This document shows, one piece after another, positions 9,848 through 20,827 of a stretch of DNA of 64,000 bases. The DNA is from Taxawa tesnikishii (nom. ined.) (Eukaryota > Ascomycota > Dothideomycetes > Dothideales): contig JAPDRO010000014.1 of NCBI GenBank assembly GCA_030247885.1, forward strand, positions 496,001 to 560,000. Reading direction: 5' to 3'. The notes beneath the pieces were generated by a model. It was not told where the DNA came from. It saw only the letters and a program-made list of their open reading frames with translations, and did not search any database. Made by a program: the position numbers and the translations under genes. Positions within the stretch are counted from its first letter, which is position 1. Each line of letters begins with the position of its first letter.

Positions 9848-11380
9848 TCAATCCCAATGTCTGCGAATCACAGGCCGGGCAGGGTCCCATGGCCCGTGAA
9901 TCTCATTCTTGTATCTCTGTAATCCGATGAGCCACCAGCTCGTCATTCCCATGGCCAGACATGTGAGAAGACCCCCAAGGACGATGCCCACAATCGCTGC
10001 TCTCCAGCCTCCACCCGTGATCGTCACGCAGAGGCTGCCGCCGGCTCCGAGGACTTCGAGCGTTGTGAGTAGCAAATGGCCATTCCAGGACACGTGGCGA
10101 AGATGCCGCCGGAAGACCGGGAACAGCCCGAACACCTCGATGCTGAACAACGTAAGGCTGAAAACATGCGTTGTCGAAGGCAGGCGGGAGGCCAGCACTG
10201 TGGACGCCATGAGTGCGGCGTTTGTAGATAGCGACGCTGGAAACTTGGCTTCTACGCCAGCGCCGTAGTCGAAGCAGAAGACGTTGATGATCATCAGCCA
10301 TGAGCTGATGGCCCAGATGGAGTCTGACGATGTCGATTTTGTCAGAGACTTCAGGATTGGGCTCAAACCCAGGAGAGAGAAGTAGATAAGAATGGCAGAC
10401 TTGGCGGTTGCGAGCCTTTCTTGGTTCCTTGGGGAGAAGGAAGATGCACGTCCTCCGTACGGCGGCACATAGTTGTGGCCCGCAAATGTTCCTGCCCCAG
10501 TGGGATGGCCGGTTGTTGTCGGACTACTTTGAGCGGTGACCTCGAAGACAGACGCAACGCTGGGATTCCTTGAATGAACTCTCGAAGCGGTGCCACCCGT
10601 AGGCACGATAGGGGTCATCGAAGGCACACTCTTGACCATTGATCCATTGTCAAAGGAACTTGTTGAGCTCTCATCCTGCGCCTTATCTTCGGCAGTCTCA
10701 TTCTCTGCCGCCGCAGCAAGCACCTCTTGTAAAGCCTCTTCCTGGCCAATCCAGTAATCCCGAAGCACCCAGCCCAGCACAGTGCCTATCGTGGCCCAGA
10801 TGACCACCGATACGGGCGATACTCTCTCCTGGAAAATGCCAGTAAAGCAGCAGATGAAAATGATGACAGAGCAAATGTGCTGGACTATGATGGTGGAGTC
10901 TGCGACCAACGGCCAGAACTCATAAGGCCGGAGCCGTGGGTTGCGCTGGAGGTGGTCCAGGAACGTCTCCTCGTCCGTGTAGTTGTCGGGATATGCCTGT
11001 TTCACCCATAACAGCTTCTTCCACGTGCCTTTCCTCCTACTGGTGCTTCTTCCATGACGCTTTTTGCGTCTCGCTTCGGCACCCGCTGTATTGGCGGTAA
11101 TGGTATCGCTACGTCCTAGTGGGCTGGTCTGTCGCTGGACCTTGCGCGGCGGAGAGCTGGCAAAGAAGGCATCTTCGGGACGGAGGTGTAATGAGTCGGA
11201 TGCGGGTGCTTGAGCGACGTCTGAATAACCAGAGGCGCTGCTTGCTTGGGATGTGCGCGCGCTCAACGGAGCCTCGAAGGGAGGCATTGGGAGAGGGTGG
11301 AGGCCATGCAATGCAGAGGACGGGGTTCCGGAATGCCAAGACAGCCGAAGTGAGCGTTCACGGAGGATCTGAAACTCCAT
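9848..11380 (-). CDS. gpi2: GPI-GlcNAc transferase subunit Gpi2/PIG-C
   Basis: Subunit of the ER complex that adds GlcNAc to phosphatidylinositol, the first step of GPI-anchor synthesis. Single exon, 510 residues. A low-complexity cytosolic N-terminus of about 110 residues precedes the PIG-C signature WKKLLWVKQAYPDNYTDEET and RLRPYEFWPLVADSTIIVQH. Several hydrophobic helices follow, with the conserved SIWAISSWLMIINVFCFDYG segment and a final helix ending in QRYKNEIHGPWDPA. The segment between helices 2 and 3 is long and Ser/Thr-rich (about 130 residues), as in other filamentous fungi. The start could instead be Met at 11287. The product serves anchors such as that of the wall protein at 44 kb. 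Confidence 0.93.
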   Translation of the reverse strand: MEFQILRERSLRLSWHSGTPSSALHGLHPLPMPPFEAPLSARTSQASSASGYSDVAQAPASDSLHLRPEDAFFASSPPRKVQRQTSPLGRSDTITANTAGAEARRKKRHGRSTSRRKGTWKKLLWVKQAYPDNYTDEETFLDHLQRNPRLRPYEFWPLVADSTIIVQHICSVIIFICCFTGIFQERVSPVSVVIWATIGTVLGWVLRDYWIGQEEALQEVLAAAAENETAEDKAQDESSTSSFDNGSMVKSVPSMTPIVPTGGTASRVHSRNPSVASVFEVTAQSSPTTTGHPTGAGTFAGHNYVPPYGGRASSFSPRNQERLATAKSAILIYFSLLGLSPILKSLTKSTSSDSIWAISSWLMIINVFCFDYGAGVEAKFPASLSTNAALMASTVLASRLPSTTHVFSLTLFSIEVFGLFPVFRRHLRHVSWNGHLLLTTLEVLGAGGSLCVTITGGGWRAAIVGIVLGGLLTCLAMGMTSWWLIGLQRYKNEIHGPWDPARPVIRRHWD

Positions 11381-14300
11381 CTCCCATCAGCTACAGAAGA
11401 TGCGTTACTACTGTACAATAAAGACAATCACTTTTCGACCCATGTCGCATGTCATAGCAGTTAACCACACATTACAAACTAAAAGCTCACCTGCTCTGGT
11501 GCAAATTACTTCTTCTGACTACGTATGGCTATGCTTGGTGACCAAATCCAACCTCGTTAACACACCAGTATGATCCCCTTCAAAGGCCAGGCTAGCCGGT
11601 AACTACAATGAGGCCGCCGTAGGTCCCTTCTACTTCAGTCCATTCTTAACACTCTTCTTAGCAAAGAAGAATGCTCGGTGGCGGCAGGAACAAAGATAAG
11701 CTACAAGTTTGTATAAACACAGGACTGACATGATTACAGCGGTCGGAATTGGCGCGCTGATGGATGCACATTGTGTACCAAGTGGGAGAACACGTGCAGT
11801 GGTGAGAACAGCGAATGCTACAGAGTGCTTCCAACAGGTCCTCAGGTCAGCAGTTGACTACTTATCTACCGGACAACATGTTGAGCATACATGAGTGCTA
11901 CGTAAATGCGAACCACACACTGGCGGAGACGCGTTCGATGGCGGTAGCATATAACGCATCATGCCTTACTTCGACCTTGGGTAAAGTACCTGTGATATCA
12001 GAAGTAGCTTGAGTGATCACGCGATTGAGTTTCAACGGCCAACAAGATAACCTCCCTCTGAAGAGCAGCTCAGCTGACAACAAACATTGAGGCAATATCC
12101 AAGTCTGCGCTCATCGCGCTTCTCTGAACCGTCACAGCCTTCGAGCGAGTATGGCCATTGCAAGGGGAGAAGAACGAGAGAAGAACTTAAATGGTCAATG
12201 AAATCATGGAAGCCATGGTGGTAAGGTTCTGGCGTGCAGAGAAGTGTCTTTTGCTCTGTGAAAGCGGAAACCAAGTAGAAAAACGCAGATGCTTGCTGTG
12301 CTCGGCCGATTCGCGTGCAGCTATCTGTCGAGTGCCGAATATATTTTCGAGAGCCAGTAAAGGCCTGTGTATCATATCGTGCCTTTCACAGACCAGCCTG
12401 TAGCTGGTACAACCAAGGGACTCTACTCACTGGTGGGAAACAGTGCCCATCGAAGAAATCGACAAGTTTCAACGCTGTTTGTTGTTGATCGTAGATGAAC
12501 TGGCCAAGCATCACTTGCTCCAGGTGTCCATGAGGACAGCATCATCCGGAGCGGTGAAGAGATAGCATACTAGAATCTTTCCACTGTGTTGACACATGCC
12601 TGATGAAAGGAATTGCTGTGCAATTTCGGGACCATGCGAGTGAGCTGTGCTAGGAAGTCCGCCACCGGACCTTGAGGATACGACGACACTGCTGAGGCAA
12701 GCGAACACCTTTTGCTCTGCTGTTGTGACGCTATCGTCGTGGATTGAATTCCTTGTTTCGATGAAACAGGCTAGCTTTCTGGCACGGAAGCTCTCCTCAG
12801 CCTCATTTGACGCCTCATCTACCGCGGTGAATAGCGGCAACCAGAATAGCAGCACTTGCGTACTACGCTGTTCCCAACGATCATGATCACTCTGGGGAAA
12901 AGAGTTTTTATCTGTGCTCTGGCTGCTCAGTGCCCTCTGGTCGACTTGACGTAGGCAGAGCTGACGAATACGAGAGCCGAATTGCGGAGAAGGGCGGGAG
13001 ACGTTGTGGATCCCCCTGATTGTGTGGAGAAGAAGTGCGCATGAGTGTTTTTGGAGATGAGTTGGTTTCGTAAGGCCGATCCGGTTATTTCCAAAGTTCC
13101 TCCACTCGCAGCACCTTGGGATAGCACGCGAGATCGATGTCATAGCCAAGGAGGGTCTTGTGGAGAGTTCATCGGCTGGGGAAGATGTGCACATCGCAAT
13201 CATCAACGTTCACGCCTGCCATGTATGCTAGGCAGGGGGCAGTTCTGCTATCGTCGAGGCAACGTCCTTGTACCTGCATACGTTCAAAACCCTGCAACAG
13301 CTTGGTTCTCCCTTATCGATCAGGAAGCCACAGGAAATGGCGATAGTATTCGCAACACGAAGCCGAAATTTCCTGCGTTAACTGGCCTCCTAACATCAAG
13401 GTTTCTGTTCCGCCTTCGCTGCGGTTGGGTGATGTGGCATCATTCTATCGTGCCTTTGTGTACGAGAGATTGCATGACGCCAGCAGTTCATCTGGTTGCA
13501 AGGCCAAAGGGGGAAAGGAAGAGACAATAATGCAACGGTTAAGGGCGGCTTTTGTTCGAATTAACCGGCGCAACGTCGTTTTGTTATCGAGATCGAAGAC
13601 AGAAATCAGACCGAGCCTCGTTATCTTGGCCGGACGAAGTTACCGTATATGCCGAGCATGGCGAGAGGTGGATCAACGCAGTCTGTGGTTGCTGGGAGAG
13701 CACTTTGGGTGTGGCTTTCCATTCGTGGGAAGCAGGGCATTCTCTGAGACAGACGCCATCATGGTACATGCATTGCATTAGTGATGCGTACAAGGTCGTG
13801 CGGTGGCAGACGCTGTTTGGCCGTGCGATCAAAGCCGAAGCCGCATGCTTGTGAGAATGATCGACATTGGACAGACAAAGGGTCCAGAGCTTCCGTGCAT
13901 TGTTTAGCAACTCCATCCGCTATCGTTGTCTGTTCGCGATTGACGCAAGCATCGTAGCGCAAGGCACAAGGAGGACGCAAGGAGCAAACGCAAGCTCCGA
14001 GTGGTCTGTCCAAGACTCCACCGCAAACCGTCTGAGTATGAGTTGACTAGCCCGGACCCACGGAGACACAGCAGCGGGCTCTTTCGTGTCAGCTCAGAGC
14101 GTTTCATCCGTCTCTCAAAAGGCAGACATTCCCAGACCGGGTAGCAGCCGCGAAGAGTCTTGTATAAGCCCAGTCAGCCAGCCTGTCTCTACACATTCGT
14201 ATCTATCTATATCTTAGACTTGAGCCCGACTTGCCCGTTTTCGCCAGAACCAAGGCGGACCATCGCATCCCCGCTGCTATTGGAGGCTCCTTATCTCGTC

Positions 14301-14676
14301 TCCAGCTTGCCGATAGCCCTGGTTACACCGCCAACACAATCCGCGTCCAAAAGCACGTAATGTATGCTTCAACACCATCGAACACTGCTTGCTTGCTTGT
14401 ACACAACAGCCATGCGGTTAGCAGCGGATATCCACCGCTGCAATGGCCATTGTCTTTGTTCCATCCCTGACTTGCGATGCTTTGACCTATCTTGCTTGAC
14501 CTTGATTGAATCACCTGCAAGCTCCTACTAAGATATCAACAGCACGCTCGTTCCTCGACACCAGCCCTGTGATACCGACACCGCTGTTCTCCAATTGCCC
14601 TTGTTCACCGCATCCTGCCCCTGTTCCTGACCCGAAGTCCGTCGTTTCCACGTCCTAGGCGATCGATCGCGCGCGA
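11381..14676. other. 3.3-kb stretch without a supported gene
   Basis: The longest frame, 12511-13206 on the minus strand (231 residues), is Ser/Cys-rich, has no domain and no clear exon partners. Frames at 13045-13530 and 13425-13854 on the plus strand overlap it or each other and also resemble nothing. No tRNA B-box with a matching cloverleaf was found. It may hold gene relics or a non-coding RNA, which sequence alone cannot show. Confidence 0.45.
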
Positions 14677-14684
14677 TATATAAA
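14677..14684 (+). promoter_or_regulatory. Putative TATA box upstream of ecl1-type gene
   Basis: TATATAAA lies 24 bp before the proposed start codon, just after an alternating GATCGATCGCGCGCGA stretch. The distance is short for a TATA box with an untranslated leader, so either the leader is very short or the motif is fortuitous. Confidence 0.3.
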
Positions 14685-14707
14685 TCACTCAGCTCGCCGT
14701 AGCTGTA

Positions 14708-15815
14708 ATGAGTCCCCGACAAAATGCTCGTTCGCCATCACATGGTCGAAGAGCACCGCCCCCTCATGCGAGGCCCACCAAGCCCACCCTTGTGAACAAA
14801 AAGAGTCCTATAAAGTCTAGTGTTGGTTGGAGCAAGAGCATTGGCAAACAGGAGAGATCAGGGAAATTCGAGAAGTCCCTGGCATCAGACGAAGAGGACA
14901 TGGCCGGCTTTGTTCAGTATTGGTATGTTGCGATAAGGACATGAGGGTAATGTACTCAGCTAACACGTTCTCTAGTACTACCTGTGAGAAACAAATCGTT
15001 ACACCTGGCAGTTCCAACCTCTACTGCTCGGAGAAGTCAGTGCTATCCTCTGTCGTCTATATTGCGCTGTCTCTAACTTTGCTCAAGGTGCCGTAAAAGG
15101 ACAATGCTAAACCTCTGTCTCCCACATCGATACCGGCGCCTTTATCCCCTCAACCCCGAAAGTCTTCGTCATCTTATTTCGACAATGATCAATACGAGAT
15201 CATCCCTATGCGCTCTCCGACAATCGTTCGTCCACCATCGTTAGCATTCTCAGATAGCTCCGAGTCTTCATTCTTTGAGCGGCCGTCATATGACAGGAAC
15301 GAAAGCGAAGCGGCCCGTTACCTCGCTCAATTCGCATCAAGGGATTCAACATATGGCAACCAGGAATTCCGGTACCTACGTTATGGCCGCAGACATGCGA
15401 GCGACGACCAAAGCAGTGCACCTTCGCTCTCGGACACACCAACCTCCTTCGCCAGCACTGCGGCTTCTGTCTCATCGTCGCGTCCGCTCCCTAAAAGAAC
15501 AACGCCTTACAGTACTTCCTTCAAGCCCGGATCTGTGGATCTCGTTACTCCAGTGCTTGCGGTCAGCGCATCGAGCTTAGACGCCAAGGACTCTTCTTTA
15601 AGGAGTAGTGCGAGTACCTCCACGACCATCCGCGTCGCTGAGGGGAAATGATATACGAAAAGAAGCCCTTCAGCCCTAGCGTCTCGCCGAGACGAGGAAG
15701 CCTCAGGCAGCTCTTTTCACACGATGCAATAGCGGCTCCGCCGAAACCGAAAGGCAGGCCAACACAAGAGGCTCTCGCTGTGGAGCAAATGAAACAGACC
15801 GCCAAGAAGAATTAG
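14708..15815 (+). CDS. Ecl1-type stress response/lifespan factor, frame broken twice
   Basis: Resembles the fungal Ecl1 family (extender of chronological lifespan), small zinc-binding regulators of stress response. Exons 14708-14922, 14976-15035 and 15088-15815. The cysteine cluster is QYCTTCEKQIVTPGSSNLYC followed across intron 2 by KCRKKD, the core of the family. A Ser/Pro-rich tail follows. Two apparent one-base losses disrupt the frame: in the A-run 15095-15098 within the Cys cluster, and in GGGGAAA at 15642-15648. Coding sense resumes after each, and the last part reads IYEKKPFSPSVSPRRGSLRQ to a stop at 15813-15815. With both restored the product would be about 334 residues. As read, no intact protein is made. 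Sequencing error is the likeliest cause. Confidence 0.7.
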
Positions 15816-16112
15816 ATGGAGGCATTTTAAAGAACGTCACGGTTACAAACTGGTCCTTTTACTGTTATTTTAATGGGTCTTCGGTGACACTATTCATGTT
15901 GGAGTTTGGGATAAAGGAGGGAAAAGTCGGGTTTGCATCATTCGCATTTGCATAATCTGTCCAGGCATGGTAACGGCATAAATGAGCGCTTGCGAGCATT
16001 TCTTTCGTGGCGCATGTGGGCATCGAAGGTTCTTCTCTCTGGGAAAGTGTTGTAATCGCTTCTGTCGCATAACTCCATACTTCGCGACACTTCACAGACA
16101 ACGGAAATCCAC

Positions 16113-17904
16113 ATGATGATTCTGAATCCAATCTTCTGTCTACGTCGGCCATCCATCCCATTCCGGGAAAAGGTCCGAGCGCACTCATCGGGAATCTCGA
16201 GCTTTCAAACCCTCCAAGCTGCGTGCCAAGACCAACAACAACTCGACGAAGATGCAATGCGAAGGGTAGTCGTAACAGGCCTAGGCGCAGTTACGCCCTT
16301 GGGTACAGGTAAGTGTGGGCTTACAACAGGAGTCTTATGATGGTTGCTGAGCCCATCCAGGTGTTCGCCGGGTGTGGCGTCGGCTTCTAGACGGCCACTG
16401 CGGCATCTCCTCAATCAAAGACAGAGGAGCACAATTCGCGGCATTGCCAAGCCAAGTCGCTGGTGTCATTCCTATAGGAAACAGAGAGGATGGAGGGTGG
16501 AATCCAAAGGAATGGCTGTTGCCCGGTGTAAGCTGCTTTTTGTTCTGTCTGGGGCTTAAGGGGATTTGCGACTGAGACGTTTCAGGATGAACGGAAGATG
16601 GCAATGTTCGCACAGTATGCCATGGCTTCGGCGGATGAGGCATTGAATGACGCTGGGTGGTTTCCTAAGAAGGCTGAGGACCTCGAGGCTACGGTGAGTG
16701 AGATCCTCTGCCGGGCCGTTCTGTTTGCTAATGGGCGTAGGGAGTCTATATCGGATCTGGTATTGGCAGCTTGGATGATGCTTATGATACCGCTATAGCC
16801 TACGACAAAGGGGTCAGATATATCGTTTGTTACAACGGGTCCGTCACAAGGCTGACAATCGCAGGGTTACCGCAAGGTCTCGCCTCTGTTTGTGCCGCGC
16901 TTGCTCATCAACCTGGCTGCTGGGCACATCTCTATGCGGTTTGGTTTCAAGGTACGCATCAGTCTTTTCAACTTCGGGACCAGGCTTATTGCGAATAGGG
17001 CCCTAATCATGCTGCCACAACGGCCTGCACGACCGGCGTGCATGCGGTTGGAGATGCTGCGCGCCTCATCATGTTAGGAGATGCGGACGTCATGGTCGCT
17101 GGCGGTGCGGAATCTTGCATTCATCCATTGGCTATCGCTGGATTTGCGAGAGCGAGGAGTCTCGCTACGGACTGGAACGACAAACCTCACGAATCTTCCC
17201 GCCCGTTCGACAGAGAACGAGCAGGGTTTGTCATCGGAGAAGGCGCTGGCGTGGTGGTGCTTGAGGTTGGTCGGATTGCTTTACTCTACCATACTGTGCT
17301 GACCTGCCTCAGGAACTCGAGCACGCTAAAGCTCGAGGCGCAAGAATATATGCTGAAGTCAAAGGATACGGTCTGTCTTCAGATGCCTACCACATGACAG
17401 CACCGCGAGAAGATGGTGAAGGGCCTTTCCTTGCCATGAAGCGGGCGCTAAAGCATGCTGGTATCCAGCCAGCTGCTGTGGACTATATCAACGCGCATGC
17501 CACATCCACTCCGCTTGGCGATGCGGCAGAGAACCGAGCGATCAAGACTCTACTACTTGGAGAGGACGGCAGACAAAGCGCTTCCGAGATCAACGTCAGC
17601 AGTACGAAAGGTGCTATTGGCCATCTTCTTGGAGCTGCTGGTTCCGTTGAAGCCATCTTCACAATCCTAGCTCTTCACGAGGTCAGTCCACGGCCTACTG
17701 ATATTGATTCAGCATTCGTTGACCGAGTCCTAGAATATTCTGCCGCCAACACTAAATCTTGAGCATCCCGGCGATCCTCCAGAAGAGTTTGATTGTAATT
17801 ACGTGCCCAAGACTGCACAGGAGCACAAGGTGAACGTTGCACTTTCGAACAGCTTCGGCTTCGGCGGTACTAACGCCAGTCTTTGTCTGGTCAAATACAA
17901 GTAG
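16113..17904 (+). CDS. cem1: Mitochondrial 3-oxoacyl-[ACP] synthase (Cem1-type KAS)
   Basis: Condensing enzyme of mitochondrial type II fatty acid synthesis, extending acyl-ACP with malonyl-ACP and supplying the lipoic acid precursor. Eight exons: 16113-16308, 16361-16527, 16586-16693, 16741-16812, 16865-16951, 16999-17265, 17313-17681, 17734-17904; 478 residues, all junctions in phase. The catalytic cysteine is in [15 protein letters not shown], the first histidine in [12 protein letters not shown], the lysine in [15 protein letters not shown] and the second region is [26 protein letters not shown] opens the fold at about residue 52, after a leader with arginines and few acidic residues that fits mitochondrial import. 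Two adjacent Met codons are possible starts. It is not part of a polyketide synthase: it stands alone, without acyltransferase or reductase modules. Confidence 0.94.
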
Positions 17905-18171
17905 TCAACCATGTATACGAATTTCTATCGAGTAAAGATAGGAGTAGCGTACTGTCAGCGAATAAAACTTCGCAAAATATGCCCCGCACACTAGACGCTA
18001 AAACTCTAGAACAGATGGACCTGCCCCACCATGATAGCTGCCAAGCGCAGACACCTTGGAAACATCATTTCTGCTGGAAAGGTAAGTGACGGCGACACAT
18101 TGTCCTGAAGGTATAAACGCGTCGCTTCTTCTCCACATACGGTAGGGCGGTCGACATTCCGTTGTTGTACA

Positions 18172-19976
18172 ATGTCCGAACCCGTTCACGTCCGCCGTTT
18201 CGACGATGAAGTATCAGGAAGCCAATATCCTGACGTACCCCAAGACGGACGTCCTCTGCTCACAAGGTTCCGTACCAAAACGGAACTTTATCATGCTCGG
18301 ATACCCTTTTTGCGAAGTCTTCCTTTCCCTGCTATAGCTATTGTCACGTTGTTGATCACTGTCAACATAGCAGTATGGATTGCTGTAGGCATTGTTCTCG
18401 TGAGTCTTGTCCCATCGAGGGTCATTGGCGCGTTCCGTGTACTGATATGAAACCGCGTACAGCACTTTCACACGTGAGTAACCCCCTTCAGGAGACACAG
18501 TCGGTTGGAAGTTGCCCCGGTCACTGAACGCGTGCAGGTCTCTCATCTCCACCGCGGTTCTTGCGTATACGCTGGGACTCCGCCATGCGCTTGATGCGGA
18601 CCACATCTCGGTACTCATATCAAGAATGCTTCTGTCCCAACCAGATGCTGACGGGTTCAGGCCATCGATCTGATGACACGCCGTCTTATCGCCTCGGGAC
18701 AGCGTCCAGTCACTGTAGGAACGTTCTTTTCGCTTGGCCACTCAACGTACGACCCCTCCCCCGATACTCCTTTCGTCCCATTGGTATCGCACGCTAAACC
18801 CTTCTCCAAAGCATTGTCATCATCACATCCATCGTCGTAGCCTCTACAGCCGCCGCCGTCTCCGAGCGCTTTGGGTCCTTCTCTCGGGTCGGCGGTATCA
18901 TCGGCACTTCAGTCTCTGCCACGTTCCTGATCGTACTCGGCCTCATGAACATCTATATCCTGTACAAGCTCGTCTCGCAGCTGCAGAAGCTGGTCAACTC
19001 GCCTGCTGGCCAGACGCAAGAGGAGTTCAAGTTCGAAGGCGGTGGGTGCCTTTTCCAGGTCTTGAAGAAGATGTTCAGGCTTATCGATCGGTACGGCGTT
19101 TCCACTCCTCTCTCTTCCCATGCCAACCTGGCTATCCTCTCAGCAATAGAAAGGCCTTACTTTGGCACCGTTGCTCACATTCGCATCCCGCGACGGAATC
19201 GTACTGACTGAACCGCCCACACAGTCCCTGGAAGATGTACCCCTCGGCGTCCTCTTCGGCCTGGGCTTCGACACGTCCTCCGAGATTGCCTTGTTGGGCA
19301 TCAGCGCGATTTCGGCATCACAGGGCACCTCGTTCTGGCTGATCCTGCTGTTCCCGGTCCTTTTCACCGCCGGCATGTGCCTGCTCGACACACTCGACGG
19401 AGCGCTCATGATGAGTCTGTACACGAGCACACGGCTGGCCAAGGACGGCATCGCGGTGCTGTACTACCAGAGCGTGCTGACGGGCGTCACCGTCCTCGTC
19501 GCCATCGTCATCGGCGTCATACAGCTGCTGAATCTCGTGCTGAATGTGGCGGAACCGGAGGGCAAGTTCTGGGAGGGTGTGGGGGTTGCTGGGGATCATT
19601 ACGATATCATCGGTGCGTCTTTTTCCCTTACCTTTGCCCCGGCGAACCATCTGGGACATGAGAAGATGCCATGCATGCAGGGGTTTCTGTCGGTGTGGCT
19701 GACCAAGGCTTCGTCCTCTCTGCAGGCGGCGCCATCTGTGGCTCCTTTGTCGTTTTCGGCCTTCTCAGCTTCGTACTGTACCGCCCATGGCGGAGGAGAG
19801 TCAACCGAAAGAGAGAGGCGCTCAGGCGCGACCTCGAGGAGTCAGAGTCCTCGGAACTGGACGCGCTGGACGATGGCCAGCAGGAGCAGTCTGCGCAACA
19901 CGGCGCCCCGGAAGTGCTTGCTCAGACAGAAGGGGAAAGGGCGACGATCTGCCAAAGAAAACGGCTACGGCTGTGA
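18172..19976 (+). CDS. nic1: High-affinity nickel/cobalt transporter (NiCoT/NicO family)
   Basis: Plasma-membrane Ni2+/Co2+ permease like fission yeast Nic1; nickel would serve urease. Exons 18172-18399, 18463-18473, 18538-18610, 18661-18746, 18812-19090, 19225-19612, 19726-19976. Exon 2 is only 11 nt but is required to join GIVL to SLISTAVLAYTLGLRHALDA. The metal signature HALDADHI, the LGHST motif and GLGFDTSSEIALLG are all present. The C-run 19240-19243 appears one base short: KMYPLGVLFG needs five C. Beyond the last helix the tail may suffer another loss at 19932-19941; with one base added it would run to a stop at 20030-20032 (ending SGSGARS) instead of 19976. Spacing to the KAS gene upstream is about 270 bp. 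Confidence 0.88.
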
Positions 19977-20032
19977 CTGTGAATACTGAAGCGAGCGCGG
20001 CGGGGCCGTCGGGTAGTGGTGCGAGGTCGTGA

Positions 20033-20827
20033 TTGTTTTGTTAGTGGGTGCGGAATCGGCTTAGAGGACAAGCGGTTTCTATTTATCCGGTAGCCGCTGG
20101 AACTCGACCACGGGGTTGATGGACACAAGAGGCACGGTGTGCGATGGGGGCGCGCTGCAATGATTCCGGCCATGCCAGACTTTGTAAAGGAGTTTGTGGA
20201 AGTCGCGAGTTAGTGCTACAGCCCTTACCGCCTTCATTAGCGCACTCGGGCCGCGCGTTTGTTCGTCTGCCCCGTAGCAATACAATACCCTATCATGGTT
20301 GCTGCATCAACACACCCTTTCCTCCGCACCATGTTCCGCGCCTCGCAAGCGGTGATTGTTGTGGGAAAGACGGCTTTGGGGTATCTTGAAACCAAACAAC
20401 AGCTGCTTGCGGCAGGATTTTGCTTTTTTCCTTGGAATGAGCCAACGGCTTGCCACCACGTACTTACAAAGGGAACGGGCGGTCGGGTCCGTATCGTCTT
20501 TCCGTTCGAGAGGTTTGGAGTCGGGTTCAGTTGTCCGAACGAAAGGATGTCGTGCGCGTGACCGCAAGGATAAAGGTGAGGAACGGCGAGAGGGTGTGTG
20601 AGAGGAAGACAGACAGATGAGGAAAGGAATGCGCGACTCAATACCAACCGGGGGCCACGTTTGGCAAAGCGGTGCGTGGTGCAGGTATGCTTAGAAATGA
20701 TTTTGCCGGGGGTTGTACGAGAGTGGATAACACCCGACCTACGGCGGTTTCTATGATATGGGCCGAAGCGCGTCAGAAGGAGGACTTCATTTGTCTGTCT
20801 TTTCTCTCTTCGAAGACCATGTCTCCC
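20033..20827. other. Intergenic region between convergent nic1 and vms1
   Basis: About 0.8 kb between the 3' ends of two genes. Overlapping short frames on both strands are mutual shadows with no family resemblance. Probably 3' untranslated sequence plus spacer. Confidence 0.5.

Noticed and set aside
12511-13206. 231-codon minus-strand open frame as a gene
   Set aside because: Ser/Cys-rich product without any domain, no exon partners, and overlapping frames on the other strand; length alone is within chance for 3 kb of GC-balanced DNA.
16113-17904. Start of a polyketide gene cluster around the ketosynthase
   Set aside because: The enzyme is a free-standing mitochondrial KAS with no neighbouring acyltransferase, reductase or tailoring modules.
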